Positions 1 to 7,101 of a stretch of 64,000 nucleotides of DNA are shown here, piece after piece (the stretch's first letter is position 1; every line of letters starts with the position of its first letter). Location of the stretch: contig NZ_CP011834.1 in assembly GCF_001412575.1 (NCBI RefSeq), positions 2,232,001-2,296,000 on the forward strand, written 5' to 3'. The notes beneath the pieces were generated by a model. That model ran no database searches. It was not told the origin of the DNA and saw nothing but the letters and a program-made list of their open reading frames with translations. The DNA comes from Limnohabitans sp. 103DPR2. Lineage in GTDB: Bacteria; Pseudomonadota; Gammaproteobacteria; Burkholderiales; Burkholderiaceae_C. The translations under genes and the position numbers were made by a program.

Positions 1-1480
1 CCCTGCCGATTTCATTTCACATTTGGCCAGTGCCTATCACCGCGAGCAAAGCCCAGCTGCCAAAGACGCGATTGCGCAAATTTTGACCAACAGCAAAATG
101 AGCGCCATTGGTCACCGCCCAATTTGCCAAGACACCGGCATTGTCAATGTGTTTTTAAAAATCGGCATGGACATCAAGTTCGACAACTTCACAGGCAGCC
201 TGGAAGACGCCATCAACGAAGGTGTCCGACGCGGTTACAACTATGCTGACAACATGCTGCGCGCATCTGTCGTCGCCGACCCCGAATTTGCCCGTAAGAA
301 CACGCAAGACAACTCCCCCGCGGTCATCTTCACGCAAATCGTTCCCGGCAACAAATTGGACATCACAGTGGCAGCCAAAGGTGGCGGCAGTGAGAACAAG
401 TCGAAGATGGTCATGCTCAACCCCAGTGACAGCGTGATTGATTGGGTCTTGAAAACAGTGCCCACCATGGGTGCAGGCTGGTGCCCGCCAGGCATGTTGG
501 GCATTGGCATTGGCGGCACAGCTGAAAAAGCCGTGTTGATGGCCAAAGAAAGTTTGATGGACGATTTGGACATGTACCAGTTGCTTGAGAAATCAAGCAA
601 GGGCGAGAAGCTGACGCAAGTCGACAACATGCGCTTGGAAATTTACGAGAAGGTCAATGCATTGGGCATTGGCGCGCAAGGTTTGGGCGGCCTCACCACC
701 GTGCTCGACGTCAAGATCAAGATGTACCCTACCCACGCAGCCAGCAAGCCAGTGGCCATGATTCCAAATTGCGCGGCTACACGTCACGCGCACTTTGTGA
801 TGGACGGCTCTGGTCCTGTTTATTTGGATGTGCCATCACTCGATTTGTGGCCAGATGTGAACTGGACGCCTGACACAGAAAAGAGCAAGCGCGTTGACCT
901 GAACGCCCTCACGCCTGCCGAAGTGGCCAGCTGGAAACCTGGTCAAACCCTGCTGCTCAACGGCAAGATGCTGACAGGCCGCGATGCTGCCCACAAGCGC
1001 ATTCAAGACATGTTGGCCAAGGGCGAGAAGTTACCGGTCGACTTCACCAACCGCGTCATCTACTACGTTGGCCCCGTGGATCCCATCAAGGGCGAAGCTG
1101 TGGGTCCTGCAGGCCCAACGACCGCCACGCGCATGGACAAGTTCACAGAGATGATGCTGGCCCAAACCGGCCTCATTGCCATGGTGGGCAAAGCAGAGCG
1201 CGGCCCTGTTGCCATTGAAGCCATTCAAAAGCACAAGTCTGCTTATTTGATGGCCGTGGGCGGTGCTGCTTACTTGGTCTCCAAAGCCATCAAACATGCC
1301 AAGGTGGTGGGCTTTGCCGACCTGGGCATGGAAGCCATTTACGAATTCGATGTGGTCGACATGCCCGTCACAGTGGCGGTGGACTCTGGTGGCACCAGCG
1401 CGCACATTACAGGCCCCGCCGAGTGGCAAAAACGCATCGCAACGGGTGAATTCAAAGGCATCAAAGTTGCCAGCAACTGA
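1..1480 (+). CDS. fumA: Fumarate hydratase, class I (5' end cut off by window)
   Basis: This enzyme interconverts fumarate and malate in the TCA cycle in the cytoplasm. Class I fumarases carry an oxygen-sensitive 4Fe-4S cluster. The three conserved cysteine contexts are visible: PICQDTG near the start, WCPPGMLG, and PNCAATRH. The C-terminal half (from about the DLNALTPAEV stretch) is the Fumerase_C swivel domain. The reading frame is open from base 2 (residues PADFISHL precede the first in-frame start codon), so the true start lies upstream of the window. The TTG at 23 is not the start. About 490 codons are present, so only a short N-terminal piece is missing. The stop overlaps the probable murI start. 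Confidence 0.95.
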   Translation, partial: PADFISHLASAYHREQSPAAKDAIAQILTNSKMSAIGHRPICQDTGIVNVFLKIGMDIKFDNFTGSLEDAINEGVRRGYNYADNMLRASVVADPEFARKNTQDNSPAVIFTQIVPGNKLDITVAAKGGGSENKSKMVMLNPSDSVIDWVLKTVPTMGAGWCPPGMLGIGIGGTAEKAVLMAKESLMDDLDMYQLLEKSSKGEKLTQVDNMRLEIYEKVNALGIGAQGLGGLTTVLDVKIKMYPTHAASKPVAMIPNCAATRHAHFVMDGSGPVYLDVPSLDLWPDVNWTPDTEKSKRVDLNALTPAEVASWKPGQTLLLNGKMLTGRDAAHKRIQDMLAKGEKLPVDFTNRVIYYVGPVDPIKGEAVGPAGPTTATRMDKFTEMMLAQTGLIAMVGKAERGPVAIEAIQKHKSAYLMAVGGAAYLVSKAIKHAKVVGFADLGMEAIYEFDVVDMPVTVAVDSGGTSAHITGPAEWQKRIATGEFKGIKVASN

Positions 1481-2345
1481 ACCTAACACTTCGGGCTTCA
1501 TTGGCGTTTTTGACAGCGGCATTGGCGGCCTGAGTGTGTTGCAAGCCTTGCGTGCAGAAATGCCGCAAGAGCGCTTTGTTTACTGGGCCGACAGTGGCCA
1601 TGCGCCTTACGGTGAGCGCAGCGATGCGTTTGTGATTGAACGCTGCATGCGCATCACGCAACAGTTGATGGCACAAGGCCCAGTCAAAGCCATTGTGGTG
1701 GCGTGCAACACGGCCACAGCAGCAGCCATTGAGCATTTAAGAGCGGCCTACCCTCAGGTGCCATTTGTAGGCGTGGAGCCAGCGCTGAAACCTGCCATTG
1801 CACTGACTCGCACAGGCAGGGTTGGCGTGATGGGCACACAAGGCACATTGAACAGCAGTCGCATTGAGAAGCTAAGGCAAATGGTTCTGGCGGAGGCCTC
1901 TCCCAAATCGTGTGAATTTGTGATGCAAGCTTGTGAAGGCTTGGCATTGGCCATTGAACAACAAACTGTCAAAGCACTCAGCAACACACTGGCCCTTGAA
2001 AATTTGTGCAAACAGCATCTACAGGCCATGGGGCCATTTGGACAAAACGCTGGTCAAATGGACACGCTGGTCTTGGGCTGTACACACTATGTGTTTGTAG
2101 AAGACATCTTGCGCAAGTGGGTTGGCCCCGCAGTCCAAATCATTTCAACGGGCGAAGCCGTCGCCAAACAAACACATCGCTTGTTGCCCGACGTCAACAG
2201 GATGCAAGCCCTTCACAACAAATCAGGCGATGTTCAGCTTTGGACCACTGGTTCATTGCACGCGCTTGAAGCCGCAGCCAGTCGCTGGTTAGGTTTAACT
2301 GCCGCGCACTGTCACCTTGCGCCGGTGGACAGTCCGTTAAGCTGA
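1467..2345 (+). CDS. murI: Glutamate racemase
   Basis: Cofactor-independent conversion of L-glutamate to D-glutamate for peptidoglycan. The N-terminus has the family signature GVFDSGIGG. The two catalytic cysteines sit in VACNTATA (about residue 80) and LGCTHY (about residue 205). I chose the TTG at 1467 (protein LPATEPNTSGF..., about 292 residues). It is preceded by AAAGG at a normal distance, overlaps the fumarase stop by 14 bases, and gives the usual family length. The open frame extends further upstream inside the fumarase gene, but that part is antifamily sequence. No in-frame ATG lies near the conserved N-terminus. The stop overlaps that of the convergent metallopeptidase gene. Confidence 0.9.
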   Translation: MPATEPNTSGFIGVFDSGIGGLSVLQALRAEMPQERFVYWADSGHAPYGERSDAFVIERCMRITQQLMAQGPVKAIVVACNTATAAAIEHLRAAYPQVPFVGVEPALKPAIALTRTGRVGVMGTQGTLNSSRIEKLRQMVLAEASPKSCEFVMQACEGLALAIEQQTVKALSNTLALENLCKQHLQAMGPFGQNAGQMDTLVLGCTHYVFVEDILRKWVGPAVQIISTGEAVAKQTHRLLPDVNRMQALHNKSGDVQLWTTGSLHALEAAASRWLGLTAAHCHLAPVDSPLS

Positions 2346-2855
2346 AGCCCATAAACGCTCACCACCGGCGTCTAGGTGCGTGAGGTAAACACGAAGTTCA
2401 AACTCTGATTGCGCATAGTCTGGCGCCATGTGATGGCACAGTTTGTAAAAAGCTTTGTCATGTTCGCGAACTTTCAAATGCGCCAGTTCATGCACTGCAA
2501 TCATCTGCAAAAAAGCCATGGGGGTGTCTTTGAACAAAGCAGCCACTTTGATGTCACGCTTGGCTTTGAGCTTGCTGCCCTGAATACGGGAGGTGCTGGT
2601 GTGCAAGCCCAATGCGTGCTGAATGATGTGCAGCTTGCTGTCAAATGTCACTTTGTTGATGGGATCGGCTTGGCGCAAGAATTCATTTTTCAAATCCATC
2701 ACATAGGCATAGAGCGTGCTATCGGTGCGAACACCATGCGCCTGCGGATGCCGTGACAACAGCCAAGCACCCAGGCCTGGGCCATCGCTGATTTTTTGCA
2801 CCTGCTGCAGCAGCGACTCTGGATAGGCTTGAAGGTATTTGAACCTTGAGGTCAC
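2337..2855 (-). CDS. YgjP-type zinc metallopeptidase (DUF45)
   Basis: Predicted cytoplasmic M48-related metallopeptidase of the YgjP/DUF45 family. The zinc motif HELAHLKVREHDKAF gives two histidines and the glutamate in HELAH, with a third histidine in REHD, as in YgjP. The physiological substrate is unknown for the family. I place the start at the GTG at 2855 (VTSRFKYLQ..., about 172 residues). This GTG forms a GTGA overlap with the stop of the upstream MFS gene, which points to translational coupling. A longer open frame (from 2915) would run back into the MFS gene and adds no family sequence. Confidence 0.8.
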   Translation of the reverse strand: MTSRFKYLQAYPESLLQQVQKISDGPGLGAWLLSRHPQAHGVRTDSTLYAYVMDLKNEFLRQADPINKVTFDSKLHIIQHALGLHTSTSRIQGSKLKAKRDIKVAALFKDTPMAFLQMIAVHELAHLKVREHDKAFYKLCHHMAPDYAQSEFELRVYLTHLDAGGERLWASA

Positions 2856-4123
2856 GATGGACTGGCCGCTTGGCGTTGGCCTCGCTGAACATTCACAGGC
2901 AGCAACAACAACCACCCCACCACAAACAAAACGGTGGTTGATGCGATGGCCAAGCGTTGGTTACCGTCTGTTACCCAAGTGATCAAACCATAGCCCAAGG
3001 GACCCACAATGCTGGCCAGTCGGATGGCGAAAGTCCAAAGGCCAAAAAATTCGGCCAAGCGATGCGCTGGAATGAACAAACCTGCCATGGCTCTGCCTGT
3101 GGACTGGCTGGAGCCCATGCAAATACCGGCCAAAGCAGCCGCCCACCAAAAGACTTCCTTGCTGCTGGTCAGTGCTGCCATCACACAGGTGATGCTCCAA
3201 CCCACCAAGGTCAGCGACAAGGTCAATTTGTGCCCTATGCGATCTTGCGCATGACCAAAGACCAAAGCACCGACAAAGGCTGCGATGTTCAACACAAAAA
3301 TCAACACCATGGTTTCTTGAGGCTGAAAACCAATGACTTGCTCGGCATAGATGGCTGCCAGCGTGATGGCCACGGCAACGCCGCCCTGATAGGCCACAGC
3401 GCAAGCCATCAACTGCATGAAATCTTTGTAGGCCTTGGCTTCTTGAAATGTTTGGCGCAGCTGCTGCCATTGGCTGCTGGCCTTGACGCGGTGCATTTGA
3501 GGTTTGGCGTGCTCTTTCATCAAGGCAAACGTGACCGAGGCAGCCAATGCGTAAATGACCGCAGTCACCCACATGGTGACGGGCACAAATTGCCCTGCAG
3601 TTTGCCCCTGCCCTTGCGCCCAGAGCACGTAGGCCAAACAAATGCCCAAGGTCAGCATGCCTCCTAAATAGCCCCAAGCCCAGCCCCAAGAGCTGATGCG
3701 CCCCATGGCCTCCGGCTTGGCCAACTCGGGCAGGAAGGCAGCCGTCAACGACTCACCGTATGAATAAAAAGTGTTGGAGACGATTATGCAGACAATGGCC
3801 AAGGCCACTTGCCCTGGTCCAACCCACGACAGTGAAGCCGTGCTGAGCACGCAAGCCGCAGTGACCAGCATCAAAAGTTTTTTCTTGGCTGCATGCCGGT
3901 CAGCCCATTCACCTAAGGCTGGCATGGTGAACATGACGATGGCATAGGAAAAGCTCAGGGCGCTGGTCCATGCCAGGGTGGCCCATTCGGCTTTGTCGGC
4001 CACTGCACCCACGAAGTAAGCGGCAAACACAGCCGTAATGACCACGGTGGTGTAACCTGAGTTGGCAAAGTCGTACATGGCCCAGCCAAAGACTTCTCTG
4101 CGTTTGACACCTGAATTCAGCAT
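2852..4123 (-). CDS. MFS transporter, UMF1/Atg22-like
   Basis: Inner-membrane transporter of 423 residues with about twelve hydrophobic segments. The N-terminal GWAMYDFANSGYTTVVIT stretch is characteristic of the UMF1 (Atg22-like) branch of the major facilitator superfamily. A cytoplasmic-loop motif GEWADRHAAKKK follows TM2-TM3. The substrate is unknown; eukaryotic Atg22 exports amino acids from vacuoles, but bacterial members are uncharacterised. The gene lies in a minus-strand run: unknown protein (4157-4786), this gene, then the metallopeptidase overlapping by four bases. Confidence 0.85.
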   Translation of the reverse strand: MLNSGVKRREVFGWAMYDFANSGYTTVVITAVFAAYFVGAVADKAEWATLAWTSALSFSYAIVMFTMPALGEWADRHAAKKKLLMLVTAACVLSTASLSWVGPGQVALAIVCIIVSNTFYSYGESLTAAFLPELAKPEAMGRISSWGWAWGYLGGMLTLGICLAYVLWAQGQGQTAGQFVPVTMWVTAVIYALAASVTFALMKEHAKPQMHRVKASSQWQQLRQTFQEAKAYKDFMQLMACAVAYQGGVAVAITLAAIYAEQVIGFQPQETMVLIFVLNIAAFVGALVFGHAQDRIGHKLTLSLTLVGWSITCVMAALTSSKEVFWWAAALAGICMGSSQSTGRAMAGLFIPAHRLAEFFGLWTFAIRLASIVGPLGYGLITWVTDGNQRLAIASTTVLFVVGWLLLLPVNVQRGQRQAASPS

Positions 4124-4156
4124 GGCAATGGGGCCTGTGCTTGATGAAGAACTGAT

Positions 4157-4786
4157 TTAATGCAAATGACGCGGTCTACGGCCGCCACCATGACCGCCGG
4201 AAGGGCCACCGCTGTTGCCTTTGGGTGGCTTGCCCAACTCGAGAGAGCTGACCAAGTTGTCAAAGCGTTGAGAAAACAGTTTGTCGATTTCGTGGACCAC
4301 CCCACCCAATTCAGCACCATCAAAGTGACGCTCCATGAGACCCACCACATCTTGGACCAGCAAGTCGCGCTGAGCTTGCATGATGGCGGCAGGATCGGGA
4401 CCCACAAACAAGATAACGAAATCATCGCGTGATTCAGTACCGCGTGTTTCTTCTTCGTCGTCAAATTCAGTATCGTAGAAAGTAACCTCGAGCTGTGCGC
4501 CTGCAGCCGAAACTTCGTTGATGTTCATGCACAAATCGTCGAGGACTTGCCGAAAATCGTCGTCGCCACGAACTGTCCAACACAGCTGAAGTTTGTGCGC
4601 TTCTGCATCAAAGCGAATGCCGGGTTCTTCTTCGTAGAGACTTTGAGCGCCCTCCGTCAGAGAGCGGCCACCCGCGTATTTCCAAAGGGGCTTGGTGGCT
4701 TCTTGCAAGGCTTTGAAGTCGACATCGTCTCGCAACAGGACTTCACCATGAACATGAATTTCAAAGGGGGTACTGAAGGATGTCAT
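4157..4786 (-). CDS. Conserved hypothetical protein (DUF6806-like)
   Basis: A 209-residue soluble protein with no signal peptide. It is acidic in the middle (DTEFDDEEETRGTESRDD) and ends in a Gly/His/Arg-rich tail (GGPSGGHGGGRRPRHLH). It resembles a Burkholderiales-restricted family that I believe is called DUF6806, from memory and not verified. No catalytic motif is evident. The ATG at 4786 lies only 18 bases after the encoded CCA end of tRNA-Leu(UAA) on the same strand, with no convincing Shine-Dalgarno between. It is therefore probably co-transcribed with, and released from, the tRNA. The MFS gene follows after 33 bases. Confidence 0.75.
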   Translation of the reverse strand: MTSFSTPFEIHVHGEVLLRDDVDFKALQEATKPLWKYAGGRSLTEGAQSLYEEEPGIRFDAEAHKLQLCWTVRGDDDFRQVLDDLCMNINEVSAAGAQLEVTFYDTEFDDEEETRGTESRDDFVILFVGPDPAAIMQAQRDLLVQDVVGLMERHFDGAELGGVVHEIDKLFSQRFDNLVSSLELGKPPKGNSGGPSGGHGGGRRPRHLH

Positions 4787-4804
4787 GGCTGTCTACTTGG
4801 TCAG

Positions 4805-4897
4805 TGGTGCCCCGGGCCGGAATCGAACCGGCACGCCCGCTATGAACGAAGCGGCGGATTTTAAGTCCGATGTGTCTACCAATTTCACCACCGGGGC
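4805..4897 (-). tRNA. tRNA-Leu (anticodon UAA)
   Basis: On the minus strand the 5' acceptor strand GCCCCGG (4897-4891) pairs with CCGGGGC near the 3' end, followed by discriminator A and an encoded CCA (4807-4805). The anticodon loop reads CTTAAAA, giving anticodon TAA. The long variable arm (cgcttcgttcatagcg region) and the T-loop GGTTCGATTCC fit a class II leucine tRNA of about 93 bases. Confidence 0.95.
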
Positions 4898-4937
4898 TAA
4901 AGCTCTATTGTGCCTTCAAGTTGAGCTTTCTGGCATT

Positions 4938-4962
4938 AAAAAGCCCTCCAAAGAGGGCTTTT
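4938..4962 (-). terminator. Rho-independent terminator of the 56-residue protein gene
   Basis: Perfect 8-bp stem AAGCCCTC / GAGGGCTT (4941-4948 with 4953-4960) and a 4-base loop. It is followed on the minus strand by TTTTTAA. It sits 45 bases after the stop of the small gene at 5007-5177 and before tRNA-Leu, so it separates the two transcripts. A weaker T-run on the plus side might allow bidirectional use. Confidence 0.75.
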
Positions 4963-5006
4963 CTTGAGTCTAAAGTGAAAACTTCAGAATCAAAGAAGAA
5001 GAGGTA

Positions 5007-5177
5007 TCAACCGCCTTTTTTGGCACGCTTGCCTGGGTTCTTTTTGCTGCGAGTTGCAACACCGCGCTCAAGGCTGACGCGCTGACCACGGCCGCTGGTG
5101 GGCAAAGTGACGCCAGGCAGTGGCTTCAAAGGAGGTGTGAATTTACGGTCAGCTTCGGTAACGATCTTATTGCCCAT
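5007..5177 (-). CDS. Small basic protein, 56 residues
   Basis: A complete small gene. It has an ATG at 5177, a GGAG Shine-Dalgarno eight bases upstream (tGGAGccatag), a TGA stop at 5007-5009 and a rho-independent terminator 45 bases later. The product begins MGNKIVTEADRKF, has a Pro-rich middle (PPLKPLPGVTLPTSGRGQR) and ends with a strongly basic tail SKKNPGKRAKKGG. There is no signal peptide or membrane segment. The basic tail would suit nucleic-acid or ribosome binding, but this is inference and I do not recognise a characterised family. I have a sense that short proteins of this shape are conserved in Comamonadaceae, which I cannot verify here. Confidence 0.75.
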   Translation of the reverse strand: MGNKIVTEADRKFTPPLKPLPGVTLPTSGRGQRVSLERGVATRSKKNPGKRAKKGG

Positions 5178-5259
5178 CTATGGCTCCAGGAAAAAAAGTT
5201 CAAGGCGATATTAAGCCACAGATTCGAGGCCTCTCCGGTTCAACACCCGAAATTAGCCT

Positions 5260-6519
5260 TCAATCTTCACGACCTTGCGACGCTTCCTGGGCTTCACTGA
5301 GCGATTTCAGGCTTCTCACCCTCGAAAACGTGATCACGATGGCTTGAACCGCAAAGCCAGCCACCACAACCAGCAAACTGGCCAGATCGGAGCCCATTTC
5401 ACCCACGAAGCCCCCCAACAAGGCACCCAGTGGACGGGCACCTGTGCCAGCCACAATGTTGATGGCCGTCACTCGGCCCATCATGGGATTGGGGGTGACG
5501 CTTTGTCGCAGCGTGGTCGACGTGATGGTCCAAATGATGGGACCAAAACCAAACAGGAAATAAGCAAAACATGCCACCAGCACCGAAGGCAACCAATGCG
5601 TTGAGGCCATCACGCAGGCAGCCGCGACCGAGAAAAACGGACCGAGCAAGATGGCTTGGCCAAAAGGCATCAACGAGACAATGCGCGATGCCATTAAGGA
5701 GCCTGCGATCATGCCCACGCCATAACAGGCCATGGTCAGCCCCACTTCACTTGAACCCATGCCCAGTGTGCGGATGGCATAGGGTACATAGATGGCTTGC
5801 AATACAAACCACGAAATATTCCAGGCAATCGAGGTCAACAAAATAGGTCGAAGCAAATGGCTAGACCACACAAAATGCGCGCCATCTTTAAGCTCTAACC
5901 AAGGGTGACGATCGGGTGCAGCCTGTCGAACGGGTTCTTGAATTTGCCTTAAAAACCCAACAGCGGCCAAAGACAACATCAAGGACAAAACGAAAGAAGT
6001 TGAAGCGCCCATCCAAGCAATCAAAGCGCCCGCCAAGGCAGGACCACCCGCAAACGCCATGCTTCGAGCCAACTCCAAACGACCATTGGCTTGTGCCAAT
6101 TGTTGACTGCCCACCAATGCAGGAACCAAAGATGGCGCACTCACACTGAAGCCCACAGTACCCACTGCCGCCAAAAATCCAACGCAAGCCAACAAGGGCA
6201 CGCTGATTTGTTCTAGCAACATCGCCACAATGAGAACCAAAAGGGCACAAACACGCAGCACCTCAGACATCAACATGAGCCTCTTGCGCGACATGCGATC
6301 GGCAAGCAATCCCAAGGGAATAGAGAGCAATAAAAAAGGCAGCGATTGAACCGCTGCAATGACGCCAATTTCGCCAGGGCCTGCTTTGAGCATCAGCACC
6401 GCCACGATGGGCACAGCAGCCAAGGTCAACTGCTCAGCCGATTGCGCCATGAGATTGGAGAACGCCAGCTTGTGAAACGCGGAAGGCAAGGCGTTTGAAT
6501 TTGAGTTCATCGAGGACAT
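5260..6519 (-). CDS. MFS exporter, EntS/DHA3-like
   Basis: Inner-membrane protein of 419 residues with about twelve hydrophobic stretches. The loop after TM2-TM3 reads GLLADRMSRKRLML, the classic MFS G-x-x-x-D-R-x-x-R-R/K motif. Overall it resembles the MFS_3 / DHA3 drug and enterobactin exporter branch. The substrate is unknown. The start at 6519 (MSSMNSNSNAL) gives a short polar N-terminus before TM1. It is transcribed alone, divergent from the YbaK-type gene. Confidence 0.85.
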   Translation of the reverse strand: MSSMNSNSNALPSAFHKLAFSNLMAQSAEQLTLAAVPIVAVLMLKAGPGEIGVIAAVQSLPFLLLSIPLGLLADRMSRKRLMLMSEVLRVCALLVLIVAMLLEQISVPLLACVGFLAAVGTVGFSVSAPSLVPALVGSQQLAQANGRLELARSMAFAGGPALAGALIAWMGASTSFVLSLMLSLAAVGFLRQIQEPVRQAAPDRHPWLELKDGAHFVWSSHLLRPILLTSIAWNISWFVLQAIYVPYAIRTLGMGSSEVGLTMACYGVGMIAGSLMASRIVSLMPFGQAILLGPFFSVAAACVMASTHWLPSVLVACFAYFLFGFGPIIWTITSTTLRQSVTPNPMMGRVTAINIVAGTGARPLGALLGGFVGEMGSDLASLLVVVAGFAVQAIVITFSRVRSLKSLSEAQEASQGRED

Positions 6520-6582
6520 TTTTGGCTGGGCTTTTGTCTGCTATCTTCAGGCCTTCATTTTGCCTTGATTTCCACACACGCC

Positions 6583-7047
6583 ATGAGCCTTCAATCTGTC
6601 AAAGACTTCTTTTCCAATCGTCAAATCGACATTGACATCATTGAGCTACCGGTCAGCACAGCCACGGTTGCGCTGGCGGCTGAAGCCCATGGGGTCGAAC
6701 CGGGTCAGATTGCCAAAACATTGGCCTTTCAGTTAAGCGATGGCCGTGTGGCTTTGGTCGTTGCCAAGGGTGATGCACGGATTGACAACAAAAAATTCAA
6801 AGATGCGTTGGGCAAGGGAAAAATGCTAGGCCTTGATGCAGTGGCTGAGATCACCGGCCATCCGGTTGGCGGCGTTTGCCCCTTTGGGTTGACGTCCCCA
6901 CTGCCCGTCTACTTGGACGTTTCTTTGAAAATTTACGAAGAAGTCATCCCAGCTGCAGGTTCCATCAACAGTGCCGTTCGCATCAGCCCAGAAAAAATGG
7001 CAGACATCACCCAAGCAGAATGGGTCGATGTCTGCCAATCACAATGA
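6583..7047 (+). CDS. YbaK/EbsC-type aminoacyl-tRNA deacylase
   Basis: A free-standing trans-editing domain of 154 residues. The YbaK/ProX fold is shown by the spacing of IAKTLAFQLSDGRVALVVAKGDARIDNKKFKDAL, where the first lysine is the conserved functional lysine. The later signature is GHPVGGVCPFGL, followed by the SINSAVRISPEKMADIT C-terminus. Family members hydrolyse mis-charged Cys- or Ala-tRNA(Pro) in the cytoplasm; the exact specificity cannot be read from sequence. I chose the ATG at 6583 (MSLQSVKDFF) over the in-frame TTG at 6565. Confidence 0.9.
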   Translation: MSLQSVKDFFSNRQIDIDIIELPVSTATVALAAEAHGVEPGQIAKTLAFQLSDGRVALVVAKGDARIDNKKFKDALGKGKMLGLDAVAEITGHPVGGVCPFGLTSPLPVYLDVSLKIYEEVIPAAGSINSAVRISPEKMADITQAEWVDVCQSQ

Positions 7048-7049
7048 GC

Positions 7050-7066
7050 GCCTGAAGGGATCAGGC
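7050..7066. terminator. Short hairpin between convergent genes
   Basis: GCCTGA / TCAGGC 6-bp stem with a 5-base loop, directly after the YbaK stop and before the end of the TRAP large-subunit gene. There is no U-run, so terminator function is only suggested by position. Confidence 0.3.
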
Positions 7067-7101
7067 TTCAAAGATTAAGCGTTCACTTCATTTGAAACAC
7101 A

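Noticed and set aside
1263..1466. Upstream extension of the murI open frame
   Set aside because: It overlaps the conserved C-terminus of fumarase and encodes no glutamate racemase sequence. The family N-terminus begins just after 1467.
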